64,000 bases of DNA from contig NZ_BQUV01000001.1 in NCBI RefSeq assembly GCF_022835695.1, positions 186,001-250,000 of the forward strand, written 5' to 3'. Below are positions 36,245-44,682 of the stretch, piece by piece. Positions within the stretch are counted from its first letter, which is position 1. Every line of letters begins with the position of its first letter. Below the pieces are notes generated by a model that saw only the letters and a list, made by a program, of their open reading frames with translations, did not search any database and was not told the DNA's origin. The DNA comes from Bradyrhizobium sp. Ce-3. Its GTDB lineage: Bacteria > Pseudomonadota > Alphaproteobacteria > Rhizobiales > Xanthobacteraceae. The position numbers were made by a program, and so were the translations under genes.

Positions 36245-37423
36245 TCAGGGAGCCCTTCCAAACAGCAGCTTCAGCATGACAGCCGCGACAAGTGTCATCA
36301 GGGCAAGCCCGATCGAGAGATAGAGCGCGCTCGCATTGCCGAACCGGTCGACCACGATCGCATAGAGCAACGGCGCCGCCGCGGGCAGGATGAAGCTCGG
36401 AACGATCAACCGGCCGACCAGCGTGCCGTAGCTGCGATGATCGAACAGGATCAGCGGCAGCGTTCCCCGGGTAATGGTCAGAATGCCGTTGCAGGCGCCG
36501 TAGAGCAGCGCGAAGGCGATCCCCATCTCCTTCGACGACCCGCTGAACAGGCCGGCGATAAAGGAGAGCGGCATGATCAGGCAGGCCATCAGATTGAGCG
36601 CGAGCGGATCGAGCCGGCCGCCGAACAGGATCTCGCAAAGGCGTGCGGCCGATTGCCCAATGCCACGCAGCGTCGCAATCCATACGGCCACGCTGACGGT
36701 GAGCCCGAGGCCGGTGAGCACCGCGATCATGTGCGCGGACATGCCGGCATTGAGGAAGTTCGCGCCGGTCATGACCACGGCATAGAGTCCGCCGGCCGCT
36801 GCAAGCTGCCTGCGGCCGGCGGCGCGCGGTTGCTTGGGTGCCACCGCGACCGAACTCGGCACGCCGGCAAACCGCTTGTTGGGGATCAGCAGGTACAGCG
36901 GGATCGTCAGTAGTGCGAGACCGGCATAGACCAGCACCGCGATGCGCCAGCCGAAATGTTCCGACAGCGTATGGCCAAGCGGCCAGAACACGGTCGCCGC
37001 CAAGCCACCGAGCAAGGTGATCCCGGACATCGCACGGCGCGCCTCCGGTCCGCCGATCCGGGCCAGCGCCGCGAATGCCGCATCATACAGAGTCAGCCGC
37101 ATGCCGAGGCCGAGGACGATCCAGGACGCGAAATAGGTCGAGATCTGATACGAGACCGCAAGACCCGCGCAGCCGAGCGCGTTGATCACGGCGCCCGCGA
37201 CCATCACCTGCCGGCCGCCGCTTCTGTCCACCCACCTCCCGGCCAGAGGTGACGTCACCCCCATCACGAGGAGCGCGGCGGCAAATCCGCCGTAGACGAT
37301 GTCGCGGCTCCAGCCGAGGTCCGCGACGATTTGCTCGCCGAAGCCGCCGATCAGGTAGTAGGTCGCGCCCCACGAGATCAGTTGAGCCAGCCCAAGGGCA
37401 GCCACGACCCGGCGTGCGATCAC
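36245..37423 (-). CDS. MFS transporter
   Basis: 392 residues with 12 helices; AGRWVDRSGGRQVMVAG is the loop signature. The start is GTG 37423, which overlaps the stop codon of the upstream acetyltransferase (GTGA), so the two are translationally coupled. A transport partner for the acetyltransferase's substrate or product, for example a modified amino acid or antibiotic-like molecule, is plausible. Confidence 0.87.
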   Translation of the reverse strand: MIARRVVAALGLAQLISWGATYYLIGGFGEQIVADLGWSRDIVYGGFAAALLVMGVTSPLAGRWVDRSGGRQVMVAGAVINALGCAGLAVSYQISTYFASWIVLGLGMRLTLYDAAFAALARIGGPEARRAMSGITLLGGLAATVFWPLGHTLSEHFGWRIAVLVYAGLALLTIPLYLLIPNKRFAGVPSSVAVAPKQPRAAGRRQLAAAGGLYAVVMTGANFLNAGMSAHMIAVLTGLGLTVSVAVWIATLRGIGQSAARLCEILFGGRLDPLALNLMACLIMPLSFIAGLFSGSSKEMGIAFALLYGACNGILTITRGTLPLILFDHRSYGTLVGRLIVPSFILPAAAPLLYAIVVDRFGNASALYLSIGLALMTLVAAVMLKLLFGRAP

Positions 37424-37974
37424 CGGGCGGTTTCCCTGTCCGAAGGAAGCGCGGAGGCGCCCGGCCCAAGTGGCCGCTGCATCAGCACGGTGTCGACCCA
37501 TTGCCCGAGCTTGAAGCCCACCGATCGCAGCGTTCCGACCATCTCGAAGCCCATGCGACGGTGCAGCGCGATCGATCCGGCGTTGCCGCTGTTGCCGATC
37601 ACGGCGATCATCTGCCGCCAGGGACCCGCCTCCGTTCGTTCGATCAGTGCCTGCAACAGCGCAGCCCCGACGCGGCGGCCGCGCAGCGCTTCCGACACGT
37701 AGACCGAGTCCTCGATCGTGTTGCGATAGGCCGGCCGAGGCCGGTACGCTGTCGCATAGGAGTAGCCCGCCACCCGTCCGTCGATATCGGCCACGAGATA
37801 CGGCAGCCCTGCGGTCAGCACGGCGGCGCGGCGCCCGAGCATCTCGTCGAGTGTCGGCGGCATTTCCTCGAAGGTTGCGAGCCCATTGAGCACGTGGTGC
37901 GCGTAGATGCGCTGCACCTCCGCCATGTCGAGCTCCGTGGAATCGCGGATCACGGTGTCTTTTTTGTCTTTCAT
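37420..37974 (-). CDS. Phosphinothricin-acetyltransferase-like GNAT
   Basis: 184 residues. The PAT-type core YRPRPAYRNTIEDSVYV and the acetyl-CoA site RGRRVGAALLQAL are visible, followed by GNAGSIALHRRMGFEMVG. Relatives acetylate phosphinothricin, methionine sulfoximine or methionine sulfone. The start at 37974 gives a normal length; the same frame runs upstream through a DUF1127-like segment with no stop. It is coupled to the MFS gene, and the divergent LysR at 38308 probably controls both. Confidence 0.88.
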   Translation of the reverse strand: MKDKKDTVIRDSTELDMAEVQRIYAHHVLNGLATFEEMPPTLDEMLGRRAAVLTAGLPYLVADIDGRVAGYSYATAYRPRPAYRNTIEDSVYVSEALRGRRVGAALLQALIERTEAGPWRQMIAVIGNSGNAGSIALHRRMGFEMVGTLRSVGFKLGQWVDTVLMQRPLGPGASALPSDRETAR

Positions 37975-38001
37975 CCCTGCACTCTCGTCTTGCGGCATCA
38001 T

Positions 38002-38205
38002 GCCCGTGCTTCGACGGCGCGTCGATGCCGACTGCAAGCACCACGGGCTCATCTCCACATCGCTGCGCGACAGTCCGACATCCGCCAGCAGGCGATCGTC
38101 GAGTTCGCGCAGCGCCTGCCGGCGGTGGATGCGCGAATGCGGCGAGACCGCAAGATAGCGCCCCAGTTCGACGATGACGCCGCCAATGGACTTGAGCCGG
38201 ACAAC
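38002..38205 (-). pseudogene. DUF1127-like segment in frame with the GNAT gene
   Basis: Reading leftward, this stretch encodes a DUF1127-type motif, RRQALRELDDRLLADVGLSRSDVE, which is the core of small RNA-associated and phosphate-related alphaproteobacterial proteins. No ATG, GTG or TTG start lies in frame between it and the LysR promoter, and there is no stop before the GNAT start at 37974. It is either a decayed separate gene or an N-terminal extension using an unusual start. Confidence 0.45.
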
Positions 38206-38280
38206 GCCTGCTCCCGATCTGTCGAAGCCGTCGCTTGCCGGACTATGCGCTCCGGCGATATATAAGGGAAGCTTTGAGAG

Positions 38281-38297
38281 CTTATGCGACGCATAAG
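38281..38297. promoter_or_regulatory. Putative LysR operator
   Basis: Perfect inverted repeat CTTATGC-GAC-GCATAAG, 10 bp upstream of the start at 38308 and between the LysR gene and the divergent GNAT/MFS operon. Confidence 0.6.
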
Positions 38298-38307
38298 AGA
38301 TACTTTG

Positions 38308-39210
38308 ATGAAGAACCTGAACCTCGATTATCTCGAAAGCTTCGCGGTCGTGATCGATTGCGGCAGCTTCTCCGCCGCGGCCGAGCGGTTGCAGCTGACG
38401 CAGCCCGCGGTCAGCCTGCAGGTGCGCCAGCTGGAGCGGAGCCTGAATGCGACCTTGATCGAGCGGGTCGGACGACGGGCGCGGCCGACCGCCGCCGGCG
38501 TCGCCTTGCTGTCGCACGCCCAGCAGATCAACGCAGCCGTGACATCGGCGGTCGATGCCGTCACGCAGCAGACGGCGGGAACGGCAGGCCGGGTGCGGCT
38601 CGGCACCGGTGCCACCGCCTGCATCTTCCTGCTGCCCCCTATCCTAAAGGAACTGCGGGCCGCACTGCCCTCGCTCGAGATCACGGTCACGACCGGCAAC
38701 ACAGCCGAGATCGCGCGGGCGGTCGAGGACAACACGATCGACATCGCGCTGGTCACGCTGCCGGTGTCGGGGCGCAGCTTTGAGATCACCCCGGTCATGA
38801 ACGACGAGTTCGTGCTGATCGCGCCGCGCGAGATGCAGCTGCCGGCGCGGATCACGCCGGAGGTGCTGGCGAGCAGACCAGTGCTGCTGTTCGAGCCCGG
38901 CGGCAACACCAGGCGCACCGCGGACGAGTGGCTCGCCCGCGGCGGCGTGTCGCTGAAGCCGTTGATGTCGCTCGGCAGTGTCGAAGCGATCAAGGAGATG
39001 GTCCGCGCCGGCCTCGGCTGCGCGATCCTGCCCGGCATGGCCGTCCCCGCGAGAGCCAAGCAGCGCGACCTGGTCGTCCGGTCGCTGTCACCAAAGCTCC
39101 ACCGCCGGCTCGCGGTCGTGATCCGCCGCGACAAGCGCCTCGACCGCGGGCTGCGCGAGATGCTGTCGGCGCTGAAGGGACTCGCGGCAGCGAAGGATAG
39201 CGGCCGCTAG
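38308..39210 (+). CDS. LysR-family transcriptional regulator
   Basis: 300 residues from ATG 38308 (MKNLNLDYLESFAVVIDCGSF); the ATG at 38284 lies inside the perfect palindrome and is less likely. The winged helix is at about 5-62 and an effector domain follows. It resembles the branch that controls amino acid or drug export and faces the acetyltransferase/MFS operon, its likely target. Confidence 0.92.
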   Translation: MKNLNLDYLESFAVVIDCGSFSAAAERLQLTQPAVSLQVRQLERSLNATLIERVGRRARPTAAGVALLSHAQQINAAVTSAVDAVTQQTAGTAGRVRLGTGATACIFLLPPILKELRAALPSLEITVTTGNTAEIARAVEDNTIDIALVTLPVSGRSFEITPVMNDEFVLIAPREMQLPARITPEVLASRPVLLFEPGGNTRRTADEWLARGGVSLKPLMSLGSVEAIKEMVRAGLGCAILPGMAVPARAKQRDLVVRSLSPKLHRRLAVVIRRDKRLDRGLREMLSALKGLAAAKDSGR

Positions 39211-39233
39211 GGAGGACGCCGTGCGCCCTCCCT
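39209..39233. terminator. Hairpin between convergent LysR and DUF899 genes
   Basis: AGGGAGG and CCTCCCT arms with an 11-base loop, overlapping the LysR stop codon and 12 bp before the DUF899 stop. No T-tract. Confidence 0.45.
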
Positions 39234-39244
39234 GCCGCACCCCA

Positions 39245-40042
39245 TTAAGTGGCCTTGCGTTCCTGCTCCGCGATCTTGCGGAATGCGGCCTCGCCGGCGT
39301 CGGTCACGGCTGCCCACTTGGCATTCGGCGCGGTTTCCACCTCGTAATTGTCGTGCCAGTTCCACCATTTGTAGGTCGGGCCCTGCGGATAGCCCTTCGG
39401 CGAGTCCTCCCACAGCTCTTGGCGGCCGAACGGCGTGATGTCGAGATAGCTCCACACCGTGCCCATTGATTCGTCGCCGCGACTGTTGACGAGATAGGTG
39501 CGGAAGATTCGCTCGCCGTCGCGGATGAACACGTTGTGGCCGTGCCACTCGGCGACGCCGAAGTCGGCATCAAAGCTGTCGGTGATCGTGTACCACGGCA
39601 TCTCCCACTCCATCCGCGCCTTCAGCCGCGCGATGTCGGCCTGCGGGGCGCGCGAGGCGTAAGCGAGCGTGGTGTCGCGCTGGTTCAGATGCGACAGATG
39701 GCTGACCTGATCGGCGCCGAGCGAGCAGCCGCGGCAGCCATGATCCGGCCATCCGAACACGCCGGGCTCGAAGAACGCGCGATAGACGATCAGCTGCCGG
39801 CGGCCCTCGAACAGGTCGAGCAGGCCGACCTTGCCGTTCGGTCCCTCGAACACGTAGGGCTTCTCGACCGCCATCCAGGGCATGCGGCGCCGTTCCGCGG
39901 CAAGTGCGTCGCGTGCCCGCACCTGTGCCTTCTCCTTCACCAGCATCTCCAGGCGCGCCGCCTCCCACGCCTCCCGCGACACCACCGGCGGTGTCTGCAT
40001 TGCCGCCAGGCCGCCGCGATCGTTCTCTGCTGATTTGCTCAT
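39245..40042 (-). CDS. DUF899 thioredoxin-like protein
   Basis: 265 residues matching DUF899, a thioredoxin-fold family: VSREAWEAARLEMLVKEK at the start, the RRRMPWMAVEKPYVFEGPNGKVGLLDLFEGR block and GCRGCSLGADQVSHL, where cysteines occupy a CxxC position. Function is unknown; the fold suggests a thiol-linked activity. GGAGAT precedes the ATG. Its upstream region carries the second copy of the shared 22-bp element. Confidence 0.87.
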   Translation of the reverse strand: MSKSAENDRGGLAAMQTPPVVSREAWEAARLEMLVKEKAQVRARDALAAERRRMPWMAVEKPYVFEGPNGKVGLLDLFEGRRQLIVYRAFFEPGVFGWPDHGCRGCSLGADQVSHLSHLNQRDTTLAYASRAPQADIARLKARMEWEMPWYTITDSFDADFGVAEWHGHNVFIRDGERIFRTYLVNSRGDESMGTVWSYLDITPFGRQELWEDSPKGYPQGPTYKWWNWHDNYEVETAPNAKWAAVTDAGEAAFRKIAEQERKAT

Positions 40043-40155
40043 GATGATCTCCGTCTCCGATTTGGACGAACTCCGCGACCCCGACGCAGTTCCAGCGCCG
40101 GCGGCCGTTCGTCATTGGCCATGCCCCAGTCTGGCGCGGCGGCAGCGACGAGCGG

Positions 40156-40177
40156 GAGTGACAAGTGTGTCGGGATT
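40156..40177. promoter_or_regulatory. Shared 22-bp element (copy 2)
   Basis: Identical to 16080-16101, with the dyad GACA-AGTG-TGTC at 40160-40171. It lies between the DUF899 gene and the divergent MarR gene, 114 bp upstream of the DUF899 start. Confidence 0.5.
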
Positions 40178-40221
40178 TTTCGCACCGGCGATCCGATGCC
40201 GCGGTAACATTTGCGATATGC

Positions 40222-40234
40222 TTGCACTTTGCAA
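40222..40234. promoter_or_regulatory. Putative MarR operator
   Basis: Inverted repeat TTGCA-CTT-TGCAA, ending 22 bp before the MarR start codon in an AT-rich pocket. Confidence 0.5.
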
Positions 40235-40256
40235 TTATCTATGCGAGCCTTCACTC

Positions 40257-40763
40257 ATGAAGCAGACTGCCCCCGCCTCCGATGACGGCCTGAAGCTCAG
40301 CGCCTGGCTGCCTTACCGCCTGTTCCTGGTTGTTGCCCAGGTCGCGCGCCCTCTCGAGAGCTTCTACAGCGAGACTTTCGGACTGAGCCAGGCCGGCTGG
40401 CGCATCCTCGCCGTGATCGCCGAGCGCGATGCGGCCAACGCCTCCGAGATCGGCCGCGCCTGCGCGCTCGATCCGTTCGCGGTCAGCCGCGGCATCGGCC
40501 AGCTCGCAGATCTCGGCTTTGCGGTGCGACGCCCCGGCAAGACGGATCGCCGCTTCGCCGCCGTCAGCATCACCCGCAGCGGCCGGGTCGCCTTCAACCG
40601 GATCGCCGCATTGGGCAGCGCGATCGAGGCACGGCTGCTCGCGCGTCTGACGGAGAGCGAGCGAACCACGATTGATTCCGCTCTCACCCGGCTCGAGGGC
40701 GAAAGCGCGCGGATCGACGCCGGCGGCTGGCGCGCGCTGCTCGATGACGCCGACGTACCATGA
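40257..40763 (+). CDS. MarR-family transcriptional regulator
   Basis: 168 residues with a MarR winged helix (about 40-120; LSQAGWRILAVIAERDAANASEIGRACALDPFAVSRGIGQLADLGF then RRPGKTDRRFAAVSIT). It is coupled by a 4-bp ATGA overlap to the EamA transporter, an arrangement typical of a sensor-regulated exporter. The operator at 40222-40234 suggests autoregulation. Confidence 0.9.
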   Translation: MKQTAPASDDGLKLSAWLPYRLFLVVAQVARPLESFYSETFGLSQAGWRILAVIAERDAANASEIGRACALDPFAVSRGIGQLADLGFAVRRPGKTDRRFAAVSITRSGRVAFNRIAALGSAIEARLLARLTESERTTIDSALTRLEGESARIDAGGWRALLDDADVP

Positions 40764-41620
40764 CGGCCGCGTTGTTCGCGCTGACCGCGCTGTTGTGGGG
40801 CGGCGGCGCGCTGGCAACCGCGATGCAGGCCGGCGTCACGCCCGCGCCGTGGTCGGTTGCCCTGCGCATGGTGTTCGCGGGCCTGATCCTGCTCGGCTAC
40901 GGCCGGCTGCGCGGCGTGCCGCTCGCGATCCCGCGCAAGGACCGGCCGGCCGTCGCGTTGCAGGGCCTGCTGTTCTTCGCCATTGCCTTCATCGCGTTCT
41001 ATGAGGCGACCGCGCGGATGCCGAGCGGCCTCGCGGCGCTGGTGCTGTCGACATCGTCGCTGTTCGCAGCCGTGATCGCGCGCGCCGCGCTCGGCGTCCC
41101 GATCTCCTCCGGCTTCGTGTGGGGCGCGCTGTGCGGCATCCTTGGTCTTGCGATCATCTTCCTGCCCGGCACCAGCGCGCACGGTGCCGGGTCGCTTGCC
41201 GGCTTTGCCTGGGCACTGGTCGCTGCCGTCGCGACCGGCGCCGGAACGACAGTCGGCGCGCGCAACCAGCACGCCGGACTGCCCGTCGTGTCGGTACTCG
41301 GCTGGGGCGCATTCGTCGGCGCGGCTGCGAGCGCGCTCTGGGCCGTCGCGACCGGCACAAAGTTTGCCGCCGACATCTCGCCCTCCTACGTGGCGAGCTT
41401 CCTCTATCTCGCCATCGCCGCATCCTGCATCACCTTCATGCTCTATTTCGAGCTGGTGCGCCGGCTCGGTCCCGGCCGCGCCGCCTACACGCTCGCTTTG
41501 GTGCCGCTCGTCGCGCTGGTGCTGTCGGCGCTGTTCGAGCATCTGGCGCTGGGCTGGCCGGTGCTCGCCGGCGCCGCCGCGATCCTTGCCGGCAACGTGC
41601 TGGTGCTGGCGCGGGCGTAA
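40760..41620 (+). CDS. EamA/DMT-family transporter
   Basis: 286 residues with ten hydrophobic helices in two EamA repeats (about 3-130 and 145-283), the fold of RhaT/YdcZ-like drug and metabolite exporters. It begins within the MarR stop codon, so it is translationally coupled to its regulator. Substrate unknown. Confidence 0.88.
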   Translation: MTAALFALTALLWGGGALATAMQAGVTPAPWSVALRMVFAGLILLGYGRLRGVPLAIPRKDRPAVALQGLLFFAIAFIAFYEATARMPSGLAALVLSTSSLFAAVIARAALGVPISSGFVWGALCGILGLAIIFLPGTSAHGAGSLAGFAWALVAAVATGAGTTVGARNQHAGLPVVSVLGWGAFVGAAASALWAVATGTKFAADISPSYVASFLYLAIAASCITFMLYFELVRRLGPGRAAYTLALVPLVALVLSALFEHLALGWPVLAGAAAILAGNVLVLARA

Positions 41621-41650
41621 ATCGGATTCGTGTGCCCGGCCCGGCAACGA

Positions 41651-41679
41651 TTGACGCCGCAAGGATATCTGACTAAAGT
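41651..41679 (+). promoter_or_regulatory. Candidate MarR-GNAT promoter
   Basis: TTGACG (41651-41656), 17-bp spacer, TAAAGT (41674-41679). Transcription would begin at or next to the A of the start codon at 41687, predicting a leaderless mRNA. Confidence 0.5.
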
Positions 41680-41686
41680 CAGATAT
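41665..41686. promoter_or_regulatory. Perfect 22-bp operator palindrome
   Basis: Arms ATATCTGACT and AGTCAGATAT separated by AA, ending exactly one base before the ATG of the MarR-GNAT gene and overlapping its predicted -10. No ribosome site is present between it and the ATG. Confidence 0.75.
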
Positions 41687-42556
41687 ATGCTCGATCCGGT
41701 GTCCCGCGTCCGCCGCTTCAACCGTGCCGTGACCTCCGCGGTCGGCGCGCTCGACACCTCGTTTCTCGGGCGCGGCCGGCCGCTCGGCGCGGCGCGCGTG
41801 CTGAATGCGATCGGCCACGGCCGCGCCGATGTCGGCGAGATCAGGGATTATCTCGGGCTCGATTCCGGCCTGATGAGCCGGCTGTTGCGCGGCCTCGAGG
41901 ACGAAGGACTGATCCAGACCGCGGCGCATGGCGACGACGCGCGCCGCCGCATCGCAAGCCTGACGGCCGCGGGCAAGCGCGAGTTCAACGCCTATGAGGC
42001 GATCTCCAACCGGCAGGCCAAGGACTTCCTCGCCCACAATTCGCAACGCGAGGCGCTGCTGGCGGCGATGGATTTGATCGCCTCAGCGCTCGGCCGCGAC
42101 GGCACCACTCTGGTTGAGATGGATCCGCGCAGCGATGAGGCGCGTTACTGCCTTGGCGAATATTACGCCGAGCTGGCGCGGCGCTTCAGACAGGGTTTCG
42201 ATGTCAAGCTGTCGCGCGATCCCGATGCCAAGGACATGGTGCGGCCGCGCGGCAGCTTCATCGTGGCGATGTCGGACGGGCTGCCGATCGGCTGCGTCGG
42301 GCTGAAAGGCGGCGGCGAGTTGGCGGAGATCAAGCGGCTGTGGGTCGCACCAGCCGCGCGTGGCCTCGGCCTCGGGCGGCGCCTGATGGACGCGGCGGAG
42401 ACGGCCGCGCGCGAACTCGGCATCGCGGTGCTGCGGCTCGACACCAACAGCGCGCTGGCTGAAGCCGGCCAGCTCTACCGCCGGACCGGCTGGACCGAGA
42501 TCCCGCGCTTCAACGACGACCCCTACCCCGACCTGTTCTTCGAAAAGCGGCTCTGA
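41687..42556 (+). CDS. MarR-GNAT fusion regulator/acetyltransferase
   Basis: 289 residues: a MarR winged helix (about 1-140; IRDYLGLDSGLMSRLLRGLEDEGLI, then DDARRRIASLT) fused to a C-terminal GNAT domain (about 150-289; VAPAARGLGLGRRLMDAAE and QLYRRTGWTEI). Such bifunctional proteins are widely annotated but their acetyl acceptor is unknown. The ATG directly follows a perfect palindrome, so autoregulation and a leaderless transcript are likely. A start further upstream at 41630 is rejected because it crosses the palindrome and promoter. Confidence 0.9.
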   Translation: MLDPVSRVRRFNRAVTSAVGALDTSFLGRGRPLGAARVLNAIGHGRADVGEIRDYLGLDSGLMSRLLRGLEDEGLIQTAAHGDDARRRIASLTAAGKREFNAYEAISNRQAKDFLAHNSQREALLAAMDLIASALGRDGTTLVEMDPRSDEARYCLGEYYAELARRFRQGFDVKLSRDPDAKDMVRPRGSFIVAMSDGLPIGCVGLKGGGELAEIKRLWVAPAARGLGLGRRLMDAAETAARELGIAVLRLDTNSALAEAGQLYRRTGWTEIPRFNDDPYPDLFFEKRL

Positions 42557-42624
42557 ACGGCGCATCGCGCACGGCCCCTGCATCGGCATGTTGTCCGGCG
42601 CCTTGCGCTGGCCTAAGACATCGT

Positions 42625-43122
42625 ATGCCCATCCGCCCCATCGTCCGCTATCCCGATCCGCGGCTTGCGCTCGAGGCCGAGCCGGTCGACGTGTTCGACG
42701 ACGCGCTGCGCGCGCTGGCGGCCGATCTGCTCGAGACCATGCATGCGGCGCCGGGCATCGGCATCACCGCACCGCATATCGGCGTGCCGCTGCGGGTCGT
42801 GGTGCTCGAGCTCGACGCCAGTGAGGGGCCGCTGACTTATATCAATCCACAGATCATCCGAACCTCGCCCGAGATGATCCTGCACAAGGAAGGCAGCGTC
42901 TCGATGCCCGGCGTCACCGACGAGGTCGAGCGCCACGCCCGAGTCCGCATCCGTTACCAGGATCTCGACGGCAACATGCAGACCGAAGAATCCGACGGCC
43001 TGCGCGCGGTGTGCCATCAGCACGAGATCGATCAGCTCGACGGCGTGTTCTGGATCAGGCGGCTGTCCCGCCTGAAACGGGAGCGCCTGGTCAAGCGGTT
43101 CGAGAAGATGTCGCGAACCTAA
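42625..43122 (+). CDS. Peptide-deformylase-like protein lacking metal ligands
   Basis: 165 residues with the deformylase fold. Canonical motif 1 (GxGxAAxQ) is GIGITAPHIG at 44-53, with His51 for the glutamine. Motif 2 (EGC) is E89-G90-S91, with Ser for the metal-binding Cys. Motif 3 (HExDH) is H133-E-I-D-Q137, with Gln for the second metal His. Two of three iron ligands are therefore gone, so it is probably inactive as a deformylase or uses another chemistry. It is not next to fmt, where the active gene usually lies. The intact reading frame suggests it is maintained. Confidence 0.85.
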   Translation: MPIRPIVRYPDPRLALEAEPVDVFDDALRALAADLLETMHAAPGIGITAPHIGVPLRVVVLELDASEGPLTYINPQIIRTSPEMILHKEGSVSMPGVTDEVERHARVRIRYQDLDGNMQTEESDGLRAVCHQHEIDQLDGVFWIRRLSRLKRERLVKRFEKMSRT

Positions 43123-43129
43123 CCGGACC

Positions 43130-44392
43130 TCACCCTCCCGCGGTCAAATCCCTAGCCAGCGCCATATACGCCGGCAGCGTCACCGGGTCGTTCGCGGCGT
43201 TGCCTGCCATCGGGTGCGAGGCGTAGCGCGCGATCACCATCTCGGCTTTCGGATCGATATAGATGCCCTGGCCGTGCACGCCGCGCGCCATGAAGGCGCC
43301 ATGCGCATTATGCGTCACCCACCACTGATTGCGATAGGAGGCCCCTGGCAAGGTGGTGTAGCCGGCCGGCTTGAATTTCTCGGGATCGCCGCCGCGCGCG
43401 ATATCCTCGACCACCGATGACGGCACGATCTGGCGGCCGTTGAAGCGGCCGTGATTGCGGATCGTCTCGCCGAAGCGGGCAAGATCGCGCAGCGTGGTCG
43501 ACAATCCGCCGCCACCGCTCTCGGTGCCGATGCGGTCGACATGGTAATGCGCATCCTCCTCCGCGCCCATCGGCGCCCAGATCCGCTCGGACAGCAGGTC
43601 CGACAAGGTCATGCCGCTGGCGCGCCTGACGATGAAGGCCAGCACGTCGGAATTGACGGTCTTGTAGGCAAAGGCCTTGCCGTGCTCGCCCTGCTTCTGC
43701 TGCGCGCAGAGGAAATCGAAGATGTTCGTCGCGCCTTCATAATCCGGCGGGATCGGCGCCATGCCGTTGGCGCGCCGCAGTCCCCACACGTCGGAATTCC
43801 TGTCGGTGTAGACCTCGGTGTATTTCAGCCCCGTGGTCATATCCATCGCCTCCTGCACGCGCGCATCGCCGAACGCGCTGGCCTTCAGCTCCGGCACGTA
43901 GTCGGTGACGGGCGCCTGCGGATCGATCTTACCCTCGGCGACCAGAATGCCGGCGAGCGTGCCGGTGAACGATTTCGTCACCGACATCGCGATGTGCGGC
44001 TTGTGCGGCTTCAGCGCGCCGAAATAGCGCTCATAGATCAGTTTGCCCCGGTGCAGCACGGCGATGCCGTCGGCATAGCTGTCCTCGAGCATGCCTGCGA
44101 AAGTCTGCGGCCGGCCGTCCATCGTCACCGACGCGGAAGCGCCGATATCGTGATCCTCGCGCGGCAGCACCGACGCCGGCCCCGCCCCGCGCCAGACATT
44201 CACCGTCGGCACCAGCTGGCGGATATTGCTCCAGGCCCAGCGCAATTCGGGGAAACTGCGGAACGAGCCGTTCTGGAATGTGATCGTCTTGTCCTGCGGC
44301 GGCGGGAAGCCCTGCATCCAGCCGAGCGTCTCGGGATCGGACTCGGCGGCGGTGGGGTTTTGTTGCTGATTGGCGGCGGCTGCGACGGACAT
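43130..44392 (-). CDS. Serine hydrolase, beta-lactamase/NylB-like
   Basis: 420 residues of a class C beta-lactamase-like fold. The SxxK motif is S137-V-T-K140 and a tyrosine-containing YKTVNSD segment supplies the second active-site element; VHGQGIYID is the C-terminal HxG-type strand. Members include 6-aminohexanoate-dimer hydrolase, esterases and D-peptidases. No signal peptide is evident, so it is cytoplasmic. The ATG at 44392 is preferred over a TTG 3 bp upstream. Confidence 0.87.
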   Translation of the reverse strand: MSVAAAANQQQNPTAAESDPETLGWMQGFPPPQDKTITFQNGSFRSFPELRWAWSNIRQLVPTVNVWRGAGPASVLPREDHDIGASASVTMDGRPQTFAGMLEDSYADGIAVLHRGKLIYERYFGALKPHKPHIAMSVTKSFTGTLAGILVAEGKIDPQAPVTDYVPELKASAFGDARVQEAMDMTTGLKYTEVYTDRNSDVWGLRRANGMAPIPPDYEGATNIFDFLCAQQKQGEHGKAFAYKTVNSDVLAFIVRRASGMTLSDLLSERIWAPMGAEEDAHYHVDRIGTESGGGGLSTTLRDLARFGETIRNHGRFNGRQIVPSSVVEDIARGGDPEKFKPAGYTTLPGASYRNQWWVTHNAHGAFMARGVHGQGIYIDPKAEMVIARYASHPMAGNAANDPVTLPAYMALARDLTAGG

Positions 44393-44682
44393 CAAGGCTG
44401 GCTCCAGAGCTGTGGAGCGAAATGCGTATCACGCGATGGCATCGCACACATCCCGCGTTTGCGCCGGGGCGGTCATCGTGGCGGGCGCGTTGCCAAAATA
44501 TCGAAAACAACCCCATGCAAAGGAGCCTGGCCGTCGCCAGCGTTCGACCAGGCCACTTGACACGTCGGGCAACTCACCGATATTCTTCCAATATTCCGAA
44601 ATTGGGCAGATGTCCGCTCGCCCCGTCCCCGCAAGCGGGAGAGGCAGCGCACCCCGTTTGCGGCTGCATTCCGGCGTGCGGA
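44393..44682. other. Intergenic region with a probable dispersed repeat
   Basis: No gene is supported. A short hairpin (CCCGC-AA-GCGGG at 44628-44639) lies in GC-rich sequence near the VOC gene stop, and an AT-rich patch with ATCGAAAACAACCCCATGC-like sequence lies at about 44495-44520. I have an impression that similar sequence recurs in Bradyrhizobium genomes, but this cannot be checked here. Confidence 0.35.
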
